Origin: Luxibacter massiliensis
Lineage (GTDB): Bacteria > Bacillota > Clostridia > Lachnospirales > Lachnospiraceae
NCBI RefSeq assembly: GCF_900604355.1
Contig: NZ_UWOE01000001.1
Location: 3,286,001 to 3,350,000 of the forward strand
Direction: 5' to 3'
DNA length: 64,000 bases
The position numbers were made by a program, and so were the translations under genes. Shown here one piece after another: positions 8,852-18,401 of this stretch (positions within the stretch are counted from its first letter, which is position 1; each line of letters opens with the position of its first letter). Under the pieces are notes generated by a model. It saw nothing but the letters and a program-made list of their open reading frames with translations. It did not search any database and was not told the origin of the DNA.

Positions 8852-9523
8852 TTACCTTTTTTCATAGAGCAGTACCCCCTCATCCGGTATCCCGGTTTCC
8901 TTTACCAGCCAAATGGGGAAGTCCCATTTTGGCACTACATAAACCTCAGTCCGGTCCTCCGATCCTTCTGCGCTGCAGTAATAATGAGAGCAGACCGATG
9001 GGCCATCGTCCGTCATCACATACATGGCTACGATATCCGAAACCATATTGATTTCAATGTTGTCATGATCCCGCTTTTTTCTTTCGGGTCTGGCTTTGTC
9101 ATATACATGACGATAAATCAGGATACCGTCCCGATACCGCACAGGAGGCTGCTTTTCAAAAAAAGCCCGCATAGCAGGATATAAAAAAGAGCGGATATAA
9201 TCCGCCGACCCACCCGACTTTTTCGGAAGCAAAGCCGGGATGCGGAGACAAAACCAGCCCTCCGCCGTAAAACCGATTTCTACGGGAATACAATCCTTTA
9301 TCCGACGCTCTACCTCAAGCTTTGCATTCGGCACACCGGTGTAAGCGGGAAGCGTCCGTGTCAAAAGAACCAGCCGCTCCGCTGTTTCTTCCATATTAAG
9401 TGAATGCAGATAAACTTCATAAGTGCTCCCATTTTCACAAAACCATTGTATAGAAGCAAGCTGCCCCTGCAATCGCTTTTCCAATCTCACGATTTTACCC
9501 ATCGTGTCCAGAAATTTTATCAT
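8852..9523 (-). CDS. ICE accessory protein, possibly DUF6100 / RusA-like (223 aa)
   Basis: A soluble 223-residue protein, preceded by GAGGAGGCGG. Its start overlaps the stop of the preceding gene by 29 bp. The central segment has RDHDN followed about 25 residues later by TDDG, which resembles the D-x-D-N and second-Asp pattern of RusA-family Holliday-junction resolvases. The family name DUF6100 comes from memory and I could not check it. If the resemblance holds, the protein would be a Mg-dependent nuclease acting on branched DNA; otherwise it is simply a conserved ICE protein. Confidence 0.6.
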   Translation of the reverse strand: MIKFLDTMGKIVRLEKRLQGQLASIQWFCENGSTYEVYLHSLNMEETAERLVLLTRTLPAYTGVPNAKLEVERRIKDCIPVEIGFTAEGWFCLRIPALLPKKSGGSADYIRSFLYPAMRAFFEKQPPVRYRDGILIYRHVYDKARPERKKRDHDNIEINMVSDIVAMYVMTDDGPSVCSHYYCSAEGSEDRTEVYVVPKWDFPIWLVKETGIPDEGVLLYEKR

Positions 9524-10046
9524 CGCTCACCGCCTCCTCTGAATAGAAAGTAACCCCTGGCTCCTCATCCCCCTGAAAATCCACAGTTGCAAACAAGCAG
9601 GGTGCATGAGGAAGCCGCATCCCGTATGCCATAGAGATACGGGGAAGGACAATAATATACTTCAAATCCTCCTGAGGTTGGAGCAGTTTCAAAAGATTCT
9701 GCTCGCCTTCATATAACACCACGATTTCGTAACCGATATTCTCCTTTAAGAAAAAAAGCTGAGATGGATAAACCGCCGGATAATGCGCCATTGGGTCAAC
9801 ATAATCAATGAATTTCAAAAGAACCCATACGGCAAGAATAGTCCGCTGATCCGGTTTATCCATCGCATCCAGCCCAATATAATAGCCGCTCGACACATCC
9901 GCAATCCGCATCTGCTTCTTCAGGTTCCGAAGGATTTTATCTGCGGTCTGGGCTGGCTTTTGCAGCATTCGTGTAATCTGAGTTTTCGGCAAGGCTCCAT
10001 ATTGTGAGAGCCACTTTACAACATACTGCTCATCTTGCAGCAGCAT
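9495..10046 (-). CDS. DUF5697-like ICE protein (183 aa)
   Basis: I choose the ATG at 10044-10046 because AGGAGGT lies 6 nt upstream; a longer in-frame ORF starts at 10079 without such a site. The N-terminus (MLLQDEQYVVKWLSQYGAL, then TQITRML) looks like a winged-helix segment. The remainder is alternating hydrophobic strands and resembles proteins annotated DUF5697 in Firmicute ICEs. It follows virB4 by 45 bp. DNA binding is plausible from the N-terminal helices; nothing more specific is visible. Confidence 0.65.
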   Translation of the reverse strand: MLLQDEQYVVKWLSQYGALPKTQITRMLQKPAQTADKILRNLKKQMRIADVSSGYYIGLDAMDKPDQRTILAVWVLLKFIDYVDPMAHYPAVYPSQLFFLKENIGYEIVVLYEGEQNLLKLLQPQEDLKYIIVLPRISMAYGMRLPHAPCLFATVDFQGDEEPGVTFYSEEAVSDDKISGHDG

Positions 10047-10091
10047 AGGCAACACCTCCTTTTTGTGCGTATTTTTCATAAAATGCGTATT

Positions 10092-12638
10092 CTACGCAGA
10101 ATGCGTTTGTTCCTGCTGGCGTTCCTTTAAAAGCGCCTCCAACTCAGCCCGGTCGGTTGTAATCATTTCCTGCTCCTCTTTGGAAGCTTTGATTACAACA
10201 GGAACTTTGTTATTGTTAGAGCAGACCAATGCTTCGCCCCTCTCAAACCGGGTAACAGAACGGATCTCTGTTTTGGTCAGTTTCAGCACTTCCTGCACAT
10301 ACTTGGCTTCATCCGGCTCCAGATTCAGAATAATCTTATTCTTGCTGTTATTGATAATCGCACGTCCATACTTGCCATCCTCCAAACCGAAGAAATCGGA
10401 CAAGTCTTGTGTTGCGGAGACGGCGGCACCACCAAAGCCCCTTATGGTTTTGAAGATAGTTAAGCAGAACTCTGCCGCCATCCGGTTGGAGCTGGCGCCG
10501 ATCAGCTGCCATATTTCATCAATCATAATGGCTTTCTTTTTGGTACGATCTGCCTTGACCGTATCCCACACGTAATCGAGTGCAATGAACATCCCGACCG
10601 GAAGTAATTTGCCTTTCAGTTCCGAAAGGTCAAGCACGATATATTTATTGGACAGGTCCACGTTGGTCTGTTGGTTGAAGCTCTGGGCGGAACCTGTTAC
10701 AAAGCGGCTGATGATAATAGCAATGCGCTTCGTCATGGGATTTTTCAGCAATTCCTCATGAAGATCCCCGATAATCGGCATTTTTTTCATCTTCGGCGGA
10801 GAGACACTGCGACTTACATACAGCGAATCATTGTCGTGTGTGATTCCGAACTTTGCATAAGTCTGAATCAAAGCCTCGTCCAGCATCTGCTCTTCCTCAT
10901 TGGACATATCCGGAATCAGCAGGGAGAAGAACGTCATCAGCTGCTGAATCTTACGAGCCAGCATGGAATCCATTTCACTGTAGTCAATCTCGTCAATCAG
11001 CTCCATCTCCGGAGAGATGGTATGCCGGATCTCCATGATGTTGATGCAATGCGGGGAACCGGGAGCAATCTTGATGAACTCGCCGCCGATCTTCTTGCAG
11101 GCCCTGCGGAACTCGTGTCCCTTGATAGGTGCCAGGATAAAACACTGGATCCCCCTCATTCTCATACGAAGCGCCAGAAGCTGCATGGTAAAAGTCTTGC
11201 CTGCGCCGCTGGTGCCAAGCAGATTCAGGTTGGCGTTCTTGTTTTTCTTTGTATTGAACAGATCCACGATACACAGCGAATTATTGTGCCGGTTGATGCC
11301 CAGCAGCACGCCTGTATCGTCCGACATTTCAAAAGATGTAAACATATAGGCAGAGGCTGCGCCGCTGGTCAGCACATTCCGTTTTGATTTCTTTTCCAGT
11401 GACGGCTCAATCTTTAAGAACGGCATCACAGAGCGGAGCGCCGCTTCCTGCTGGAAACGACAGTCGCTCACATACATGTCCATAGACTTTAACATATCCA
11501 CGATCTGCTGCTTACGCCACATCAGTTCCTCATAGCCTTTGGCGGAAACCGTAACGAATACGGACATATAGAACAAATCCTCATTGTTGTTGGCAATACC
11601 ATTCTTAATGAAGTAGCCCGCCTGTATGGAATTGGTCAATTCCTCATAGTCGGTGCTGGTATCCTGCATGCTTTTCAGCTTCGTGCGGTTGAGGCGAATG
11701 CGCTGTGCTACTTTATCAATTGTCTTACTCCGATTCTCACGCCGCAGTTGCACATCTATGTCAATCCCGTCCCCGGCATTGATGAGTGCCGACATCCATC
11801 CTGCCCGTACCATACCCGGATAACCGTTTCCTTTGATAAACAGAAACGAATAATACAATCCGTCCATCACAACATAATTATGATGGGTCAGATCAATGCC
11901 GCGCGGCGACAGAAAATGCGCCATGCGGATCGGCGGGATGGGATCCACGCCAATGACCTTATCCTTTGCCGCCATCGTATCCACGACCACACGGTTCACG
12001 CGGGAGGAAAACGGCTCATCCACACAAGACCGACGGTTAAAAAACATATATAAAATCTCCGCCGTTGCCTCATCCGGATCTTTTGGCTGGAGAATCGTAT
12101 TCCCACATTGCAGAAAATAAGCACGGGCATTCTGCTCCGCTGTCTGCATCATGCCATAAATCTGGGAGAAATCATCTCCATCTCCACGGCGGATTTCTTC
12201 ATACTGGAAAATTAAAAAGAAGCGCCTTGTAAGCGCTTCCCTGCTTCCCACATCCTTAATCAGGCGGATATAACCTTCTCCAAGGTGCCGGCATTCTTCA
12301 CTTTCCTCTGCTTCCAGTTCTTCGTGAATCATGGCGACGTGCTTATCTGAGTCTGCCTTTCTGGTAATGCTTTTAAACTGAAGCCGCATAGGAGAAATTT
12401 TCAGCCAGCTGGCAAAAGACGATATGATATTAAACTGTTCTTCTCCGGAACGCAGCATAAAGTTAATCGGCTCAATTTCAAGAATCCGAATATATCTCCC
12501 ATCAGTCGTTTCAATAATACCATGCTGGAGACTTTTAACCGGAATGAAGTCCTGGACGAACTCCAGCTTTTCCGGTTTTTTTGCCTTTTTTCTTTGCTGA
12601 GCTGCCTTTTTTCTTTTTTCGGAGCTGCTTTGGGTCAT
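10092..12638 (-). CDS. virB4: VirB4/TraE-type conjugation ATPase
   Basis: The energising ATPase of the type IV secretion channel, 848 residues from the ATG at 12638; an in-frame upstream start at 12683 would overlap PrgI still further. The N-terminus is Lys-rich, then the conserved body begins at LEFVQDFIPV. Walker A GTSGAGKTFTM is near residue 470 and Walker B (KKAIMIDEIWQL) near residue 700, with a following FGGAAVSATQDLSDFF segment typical of the family. The first 104 nt overlap the 3' end of the PrgI gene in another frame, an unusually long overlap. Confidence 0.93.
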   Translation of the reverse strand: MTQSSSEKRKKAAQQRKKAKKPEKLEFVQDFIPVKSLQHGIIETTDGRYIRILEIEPINFMLRSGEEQFNIISSFASWLKISPMRLQFKSITRKADSDKHVAMIHEELEAEESEECRHLGEGYIRLIKDVGSREALTRRFFLIFQYEEIRRGDGDDFSQIYGMMQTAEQNARAYFLQCGNTILQPKDPDEATAEILYMFFNRRSCVDEPFSSRVNRVVVDTMAAKDKVIGVDPIPPIRMAHFLSPRGIDLTHHNYVVMDGLYYSFLFIKGNGYPGMVRAGWMSALINAGDGIDIDVQLRRENRSKTIDKVAQRIRLNRTKLKSMQDTSTDYEELTNSIQAGYFIKNGIANNNEDLFYMSVFVTVSAKGYEELMWRKQQIVDMLKSMDMYVSDCRFQQEAALRSVMPFLKIEPSLEKKSKRNVLTSGAASAYMFTSFEMSDDTGVLLGINRHNNSLCIVDLFNTKKNKNANLNLLGTSGAGKTFTMQLLALRMRMRGIQCFILAPIKGHEFRRACKKIGGEFIKIAPGSPHCINIMEIRHTISPEMELIDEIDYSEMDSMLARKIQQLMTFFSLLIPDMSNEEEQMLDEALIQTYAKFGITHDNDSLYVSRSVSPPKMKKMPIIGDLHEELLKNPMTKRIAIIISRFVTGSAQSFNQQTNVDLSNKYIVLDLSELKGKLLPVGMFIALDYVWDTVKADRTKKKAIMIDEIWQLIGASSNRMAAEFCLTIFKTIRGFGGAAVSATQDLSDFFGLEDGKYGRAIINNSKNKIILNLEPDEAKYVQEVLKLTKTEIRSVTRFERGEALVCSNNNKVPVVIKASKEEQEMITTDRAELEALLKERQQEQTHSA

Positions 12639-12957
12639 ATCTATATCCCACCCTTCTGTAATGTAATTTTCTCCTGCTTGCAAAATACCGAATGATGTGT
12701 CCTATATACTGAAACAGCGAATCGCCGTCAATACCCATCATGGAAAGAACAGCAAGAGGTAAAAGTGTTAGTGTCATAACGACGATGCGAATCGTTCCGG
12801 ACATGGGAATCAACATCAATTCCGGATATCCCAAAATGACTAATAATATCCCTGTCTCTACTGCATTCCTCGGCTCCAGCATTCCGCCAAAAATCTTGCC
12901 GGAATCTGTATAGTTCGCCGGTATGGCATAAATATTGCTGTACTCCTTTTCATCCAA
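12535..12957 (-). CDS. PrgI-family type IV secretion membrane protein
   Basis: A 140-residue protein with the PrgI-like order: a short N-terminus (YAIPANYTDSGKIFGGMLEPRN), two adjacent membrane segments (about residues 32-68), then a basic cytoplasmic tail ending in a run rich in Lys. PrgI proteins sit beside VirB4 in Gram-positive conjugation systems and are thought to be the VirB3 counterpart. Here it is directly upstream of virB4, 6 bp after the NlpC/P60 gene, and its 3' end overlaps virB4. Confidence 0.85.
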   Translation of the reverse strand: MDEKEYSNIYAIPANYTDSGKIFGGMLEPRNAVETGILLVILGYPELMLIPMSGTIRIVVMTLTLLPLAVLSMMGIDGDSLFQYIGHIIRYFASRRKLHYRRVGYRYDPKQLRKKKKGSSAKKKGKKTGKAGVRPGLHSG

Positions 12958-12963
12958 AATTTC

Positions 12964-14985
12964 TCACCTGCCTATTCTGTAAATCGTAGCTGTTGTCTTG
13001 TATCTGCCCAAACGCAGCGCTTCGTTATGATCCGGCACAAAAATATCCACACGGTGGATGTCATTTTCAATGCCGGAACCACCGCGATCCTCTACGGTAT
13101 ACATGGTTCCGTTTATCATAATCTGCGTGCCAAACGGATAATAGCTTGACATTGCCACCATGCCGCGGGCCGCGTGTTTGCCGCTGGCGGTAATTCCGTC
13201 TGCATTACTGCCGCAGCATTTTGCACATGCACAGTAATGGGTGACATCCACTTCTAAAGTAGAAATGGGTGTTCCTGAAATCTCACCCAATACCGGTGCA
13301 TCGTAATCTACAATGCTAAGACGCCGGTAGGAAAGGCTTCCTTCATAACTTGGCGTATTTAGAATAACGCCCTGTCCACCAGAAGAATGTACCCACATTC
13401 GTTCTCCGCTCTCCCCATACCCGGCAAAAATAAGGACATGTCCCCATCCGTCATCATCTGCTAAAAATCCCAAATCACCAGGCAAAAGCTCTGATGCAGA
13501 AATCCCATAGGTATTTGGATATTGCCCGTTACAACCTGCACCAATTTCTACACCCACAGCAGTATTAAATACCCATGTACTGAAGCCTGAACAGTCCAGC
13601 CCATAAGGACGTATCGTGCCTGTCGTAGAAGATCCTGCAGCTGTTACCAGTCTTGGCGTATTCCATTCATCGTTCCACCCGGGTGCTGACTTACCACCCC
13701 AGAAATAAGGAACCTTGCCCACAAGGGACAGAGCGGTGCTCAAGATGTGCTTTCTTGTCGCACTACAGTTCTGCCGGTTCACAAAAGCAATCAGCTCGGC
13801 GTCCGTCAGGGGAACCGCCTGTCCGCCGCTCACAGAACCATACAGCGTCCGTTTTAACGCATTCGCCATGTTCTGGATTACTTCGCCATAAGTAAGGTTA
13901 AACTGATCGTATTTTGCATTTAGGTCAATGCCAAACGCTTTGGCAACCACTGTATTATCAAATGGATGAATGGTACACTCCAGATATTTGATGATCTCTG
14001 TACCTGGGGTCAGTGTTTCCTGCCCGTTAGCCACATAATAGTTTGCCGTGGTTGTTCCCGTAATCTTCCCACCGGAATAAACGGGAATATCCACCGCCAC
14101 CTCTTTATAGGCATCCACCGTGACAGCCGTATCGCTGCTATGCGCCTCATCCGGAAGATAGTAGGTCTTTGATGTCGTATCATACCGATATTGGGGCGTA
14201 CCGTTAATCGTCCCGGTCTGCACCTTATTCGTAACTACGGTAAGCGTTATCGGTTTATATGTATAATAGGAAACAGGAATGATGGTCTCTTTTTCCTTTT
14301 CTTCTGATGTAACGGGGAACATCTCCCCGGCACAGCCTCTAAGCTTTGATACCATATCATCCTTGCCTGTATTTTGCTGTTGCATGGACGCTGAATAAGC
14401 TGCCAGTATATAACAGACATCATATCCGGCGGAACTCTGTGCGTAATTGATAAGTGCATCCGTCGAAAGATCATAATCATATCCACCGTTTGTAATCAGC
14501 TGATCCACATGAGAAAGCGATTGGTTATATCCTTCATCTACCACACCAGACACGGCACCTGACATCTCCGTATAGGCTGACATCAGGGTTGCTCCTTCTG
14601 TCGGCTTTGTACCATCCAGTCCGAAAATACTGTTTGATACAATCGTCGGCAGGGAAACAATCATGGTAATCAGGAACAACAGAAACAGACAGATACATAC
14701 CAGTATTTTAAAAAGAGTATGGCGCATTGCCCATGCCGCAGACAGGATAGCGCCCCATGGACCACCTGCGGCAGTGCCGGCAGCGATTTCTGCGGCGGCC
14801 TTTCCACCCTCCACACTGGCCTTTACTGTAGCGGCGGCCGCATTAGCCGTAGCCTCCGCACCTTTTGCTGCCGTTTGCTTTGCTGCTTCCTGGCCTGCCT
14901 GCTTTGCCGCTTTTGCCATTTGCCCGGCTACCTGTCCATAATTATCAGAGCCATCACCGATTTGCTGTTTTTCTGGCTCAGCCAT
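12964..14985 (-). CDS. Conjugation cell-wall hydrolase: NlpC/P60 plus 3D (RlpA-like) domain
   Basis: 673 residues from the ATG at 14985, which has AAGGAGGT 7 nt upstream (a GTG three codons earlier is less suitable). The order is an Ala/Lys-rich cytoplasmic N-terminus, one membrane segment (about residues 92-115), a linker domain, then NlpC/P60 with the catalytic Cys in LDCSGFS, and His in GWGHVLIF. At the C-terminus is a 3D-type double-psi barrel with YCACAKCCG and VEDRGGSG. It should cut peptidoglycan so that the mating channel can cross the wall. Two putative muralytic modules in one membrane-anchored chain is a typical role replacement for VirB1. Confidence 0.88.
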   Translation of the reverse strand: MAEPEKQQIGDGSDNYGQVAGQMAKAAKQAGQEAAKQTAAKGAEATANAAAATVKASVEGGKAAAEIAAGTAAGGPWGAILSAAWAMRHTLFKILVCICLFLLFLITMIVSLPTIVSNSIFGLDGTKPTEGATLMSAYTEMSGAVSGVVDEGYNQSLSHVDQLITNGGYDYDLSTDALINYAQSSAGYDVCYILAAYSASMQQQNTGKDDMVSKLRGCAGEMFPVTSEEKEKETIIPVSYYTYKPITLTVVTNKVQTGTINGTPQYRYDTTSKTYYLPDEAHSSDTAVTVDAYKEVAVDIPVYSGGKITGTTTANYYVANGQETLTPGTEIIKYLECTIHPFDNTVVAKAFGIDLNAKYDQFNLTYGEVIQNMANALKRTLYGSVSGGQAVPLTDAELIAFVNRQNCSATRKHILSTALSLVGKVPYFWGGKSAPGWNDEWNTPRLVTAAGSSTTGTIRPYGLDCSGFSTWVFNTAVGVEIGAGCNGQYPNTYGISASELLPGDLGFLADDDGWGHVLIFAGYGESGERMWVHSSGGQGVILNTPSYEGSLSYRRLSIVDYDAPVLGEISGTPISTLEVDVTHYCACAKCCGSNADGITASGKHAARGMVAMSSYYPFGTQIMINGTMYTVEDRGGSGIENDIHRVDIFVPDHNEALRLGRYKTTATIYRIGR

Positions 14986-15046
14986 TGGGTCCACCTCCTT
15001 ATATCAAGCTGCTGCAAAAGCAGCGTAATTTCAACATGAAATATGC

Positions 15047-15081
15047 AAAACAGCCGAACCAGCATCTCTCTGATTCGGCTG
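15047..15081 (-). terminator. Hairpin with short T run between VirB6 and NlpC/P60 genes
   Basis: CAGCCGAA (15051-15058) pairs with TTCGGCTG (15074-15081), and on the minus strand the stem is followed by TTTTG. It lies just after the VirB6 stop codon. The T run is short, so partial termination that lowers downstream expression seems likelier than a complete stop. Confidence 0.5.
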
Positions 15082-15093
15082 CCTGCACTTATT

Positions 15094-17184
15094 TTACCGT
15101 TTCCGCCTCGGCGGTTTCATCTCCCCATGGTTGCGGGGTTTTGGCTCTCCAAAGCGTGATGGCGTATTCTTATACCGAACAGTTTCCACAGAGACTGTCC
15201 GTACACTGTCACCGTCATAAACCGGTTTGCCATCCTGGTATACCGGCTTGCGTTCCACGGCGGCTTCGCCGCGAATCGCATACCACTGGCCTCCGCGGGC
15301 ATCTTCAAACACCTGATAATCCCCACGGGGAGCCGCATACTGGGATGTATCGTAGAACATGGTTCCGGATCCATTTTCATGGCGGACCTCAAAATGACCA
15401 TCCTTACGCCCGGATCCATCCACAGAGGATACCTGCTGTTCATATCCCGGCATAAACTGCTGGAACTGCGCCTGGTTATAGGCAAAAGCTGCCTCGCCCT
15501 GCTCAAAGGCAGGTGTTTCTGCGTGCTGCTGCATCGCATACCAGTCTACACCGTTTGCCGACTGCATAATCGTATGCGGCGCATCCGGCTCATCATAGTA
15601 GGCACTGTTGTACCACATGGTATTGCCAGACTCGGAGCTTGCCTCGATCACGCCATCGCCAACCGTCCTGAGGGTTGTTCCCTCGGAAGCATCGGGGAAA
15701 GCCGCCGCAACCTGCGCCGCTTCTGACGGGCTTCCCATAAATGCCGGCGCATCATAAAATGCACCTGCCCCGGCTCCGCTTGCCATCTGGTACCACTGGC
15801 TTCCATCAGAAGCTGTAACCACGGAATGTGGCGCATCTGGTTTCTCAAACTGTGATGCGTTATACATTTCAAGCGCTGTGCTCTTTCCATCTGCACCAAT
15901 TGAAGTTGTACTGATCTGACCTCCTGTAATCTGGGTGTCTTTCAGTTGGTGGCCCTGCAGCTGGGGCATATAGCCCGCAAGGCTGCGGTCTGCAATGTCC
16001 CCGGCAATTGTCCCGGAAACACCAGGATTTCTTGAAGCTACAGAAGAAATGGAGTCTCCTGTAAGAGTAGCGCCATTACGTGCCGCCATGCCGCCAAAGG
16101 CACGACCGACAAAACCGATGCTGCCACCGGCACCCATACGGCTTCCGCCATCCACAACTGCGTCACGGACAAAAGAATTTGGCTTGAAGCGTGATGCGAA
16201 CCCGGAAGCAAATCCGCTTGCGGCTGCACCCGTTCCGGTTGCAGTGCTTGCACTATGGAACATACTGCCTGCATTTTTCACACCGCCTCCCACGCCGCTG
16301 ATCACCCGCGCTGCCATCAAAAGCTCCATACCCATGCTGGAACCGGTCTGGGCAACATTCAGCCCCATGGCCGCCAGGTAGCTGTCAAACTTCTGCGCCG
16401 TCTTCAAAAATGCCAGCGCACAGAACAGCCAGAGAAAAATACTGCCCTGACCTGTGGAGAGCGCACCGCCATTTCCGATATACTGTCCCATGGAGCTGTT
16501 AAAGCCCCTGAGGAACCATACATTCATCACCAGCAACAAAAGCTGTGAGCCCACCATACGACACCAGCTTTTGAAAACCGGCGCCGTTGTTTTGGAAGCA
16601 CCCATAGAAAAAGCCAGAGGGGAGGTGTAACAGAGTACGCCAACCACAATATAGCGTTCAACGGTTTCCAGTAACAGCTTAAAATAATTCCACCCAAGGG
16701 CAATCTCTAAAATGATGAGAAGCAGCAGCCCTACCACCGATACGATAGCTACAATCGTGGTCAAACCATTGGACAGCGCCTGTTCCACACCTGCAAAGGT
16801 AAAATCCTCTGCCGACATGGTAATCTCCATCAAAGCCGTATATGGCGCACGGGCGATATCCAGCACAATCATGAAAATCGGCTTTGCATAGCCAATCAAT
16901 AAAGCAAAGATTGAACCTCTTGCCAAAAGCACCCACGGATTTTCTGCCTCTGTGATTGGTCCTCCAAAGACACGGAAAAGCTGCCATACCGTTACAAGGA
17001 ACAGAATCGCCCATGCTGTGTACTGCATGACCGTAAATGCCTTAGACACGAATGGAAAGTATTCTTCCATCGCTGTCATATCCGTTCCCAAAGCTTGAAG
17101 GAACAAACCAGATACCGCATCCATCATCTGTGAAACAATGCTGCTGATCCACGTCACGATTCCTTCAAAAATCCAATCAAGCAT
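15094..17184 (-). CDS. VirB6/TrbL-type channel protein with repeat-bearing tail
   Basis: A 696-residue polytopic protein starting behind GGAGGAGGTG. The first 300 residues hold about six to seven membrane segments, as in VirB6/TrbL proteins that line the conjugation pore. The C-terminal half is soluble and Gly/Ala-rich. It carries three spaced repeats near residues 445, 535 and 620, recognisable as DAPHSVV...QWYQM, DAPHTIM...DWYAM and PRGDYQV...QWYAI. The tail ends in a basic segment (NHGEMKPPRRKR). The function of the repeats is unknown; they may bind another channel component or the cell wall. Confidence 0.85.
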   Translation of the reverse strand: MLDWIFEGIVTWISSIVSQMMDAVSGLFLQALGTDMTAMEEYFPFVSKAFTVMQYTAWAILFLVTVWQLFRVFGGPITEAENPWVLLARGSIFALLIGYAKPIFMIVLDIARAPYTALMEITMSAEDFTFAGVEQALSNGLTTIVAIVSVVGLLLLIILEIALGWNYFKLLLETVERYIVVGVLCYTSPLAFSMGASKTTAPVFKSWCRMVGSQLLLLVMNVWFLRGFNSSMGQYIGNGGALSTGQGSIFLWLFCALAFLKTAQKFDSYLAAMGLNVAQTGSSMGMELLMAARVISGVGGGVKNAGSMFHSASTATGTGAAASGFASGFASRFKPNSFVRDAVVDGGSRMGAGGSIGFVGRAFGGMAARNGATLTGDSISSVASRNPGVSGTIAGDIADRSLAGYMPQLQGHQLKDTQITGGQISTTSIGADGKSTALEMYNASQFEKPDAPHSVVTASDGSQWYQMASGAGAGAFYDAPAFMGSPSEAAQVAAAFPDASEGTTLRTVGDGVIEASSESGNTMWYNSAYYDEPDAPHTIMQSANGVDWYAMQQHAETPAFEQGEAAFAYNQAQFQQFMPGYEQQVSSVDGSGRKDGHFEVRHENGSGTMFYDTSQYAAPRGDYQVFEDARGGQWYAIRGEAAVERKPVYQDGKPVYDGDSVRTVSVETVRYKNTPSRFGEPKPRNHGEMKPPRRKR

Positions 17185-17221
17185 CTATTATCACCTCCTC
17201 CATCTGCTTTCTCTTTTTTGG

Positions 17222-17581
17222 TTATCCTGTGTAATTGCCGCCGGCAATGAGGGGTTGCAGATAAGCAACAACAAAACCCAGGGAATTGAGGACAATCCAC
17301 GTCACTACAATTCGTTTGAGCCAGCTCGTTGCCTCATCGACTGCACGCTGGTTTCTGGAAATCATCCTGACAATCAGCGCAATGGCCGCCGCCGTTACCG
17401 CCACAATGGTGCTGATTCCCACCAGCTGGCCGTACACATCCTTCATGATCGTCGAAAAGCGGTTCCAGATTGTGTCCGCCATGACAGGCTGCAGCGAAAT
17501 CAGCATTGCAGACGCCATACCAACCAGTGACCAGTAGGCGGTCTTCATGCGCCCTCCGCCTCTTTTGATTTGTTTAACCAT
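17222..17581 (-). CDS. VirB2/TrbC-like pilin or small membrane channel subunit
   Basis: 119 residues, starting at an ATG with AAGGAGGT upstream; an internal ATG 11 codons later also has a reasonable site and would put the signal-like segment at the very N-terminus. A first hydrophobic segment ends in MADTIWN (possible cleavage after MAD). Two further membrane helices follow (VGISTIVAVTAAAIALIVRM and VVTWIVLNSLGFVVAYL), the usual VirB2-type layout. It lies 37 bp upstream of the VirB6 gene and presumably starts the transfer operon after the terminator at 17611. Confidence 0.75.
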   Translation of the reverse strand: MVKQIKRGGGRMKTAYWSLVGMASAMLISLQPVMADTIWNRFSTIMKDVYGQLVGISTIVAVTAAAIALIVRMISRNQRAVDEATSWLKRIVVTWIVLNSLGFVVAYLQPLIAGGNYTG

Positions 17582-17610
17582 GCCGAGTACCTCCTTCTTT
17601 GATTTTAGGC

Positions 17611-17655
17611 AATAAAAAATGCCGCTTCTAAAAGCATTTCAGCTTCAGAAACGGC
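17611..17655 (-). terminator. Intrinsic terminator after the sigma/ArpU-like gene
   Basis: GCCGCTTCT (17621-17629) pairs with AGAAACGGC (17647-17655) with one G-T pair, followed on the minus strand by an A/T-rich T tract (17620-17611). It separates the regulatory genes from the transfer operon. Confidence 0.8.
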
Positions 17656-17768
17656 ATCTTTGTTTGCCCAATCCCAGTTTGGGATGATACAAGTATAGCA
17701 CGGCTTTATTCCCCTGTCATCGGCGGAACATATGCCATTTTTGTGCCAATTTGTTTACCCTGAAATTG

Positions 17769-18401
17769 TCATTCCAAATGTTCAAAGAGCGTCAGCAGCT
17801 CCAGCCATACATCCACATCTTCACTGGGCGCCGACCACAGACGAATGGAAAGAATAGAAATTGCCTGCTCACGAAGCCTGTAATAATGCCTCTGTGACAG
17901 GTCCAATCGGAACAGTATCTCCTCCAACTTCAGCTTTTCCGGCGCCAGATAGGCCGTATAGATCAGCTGATACAGCTTCTCACCCCGTGTCGGCTCCTTG
18001 CGGAGAACCGCCATTGCCTCGTTAAACCGATCCAGCAACAGTCTCGACCTTGCCGCAGCTTCCAGACGGCTCTCCATCCTTTTATTCCCAATGGCCATCT
18101 CCAGATCCAGCCTGTCCACCATTCGGTCAAAGTTCTCAAACGGAGCCTCCAGTTCCTGCAAAATCTCCTCCGGGTAACAGCTGAACACCCAAACCATCTT
18201 CCGGTAATTCTTGAGAAGCATCTGGGTATTGTGATAAGCATTCCGCTTTTTCTCCTTCTGGGCAGCACGCACCTTTTCATCATCAATTTTTTGATCTCCA
18301 AGAATCCCTCGCTTTGTAAGAAGGGAAATAAATGCGTCTGACTGCGCCAATATCCTGTTTTCCTGCTGTTCATACAGCTTTTTTTCATCCTGCTTGCTCA
18401 T
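17769..18401 (-). CDS. Sigma region-4 / ArpU-like regulator (210 aa)
   Basis: A helical, charged, soluble protein. The C-terminal third (LYQLIYTAYL, LEEILFRLDLSQRHYYRLREQAISIL) looks like a region-4 sigma or ArpU-type helix-turn-helix, as found in many Firmicute mobile elements. The start overlaps the stop of the preceding gene by 17 bp. It may control the transfer operon downstream; that is inference from its place before the terminator and the VirB genes. Confidence 0.65.
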   Translation of the reverse strand: MSKQDEKKLYEQQENRILAQSDAFISLLTKRGILGDQKIDDEKVRAAQKEKKRNAYHNTQMLLKNYRKMVWVFSCYPEEILQELEAPFENFDRMVDRLDLEMAIGNKRMESRLEAAARSRLLLDRFNEAMAVLRKEPTRGEKLYQLIYTAYLAPEKLKLEEILFRLDLSQRHYYRLREQAISILSIRLWSAPSEDVDVWLELLTLFEHLE

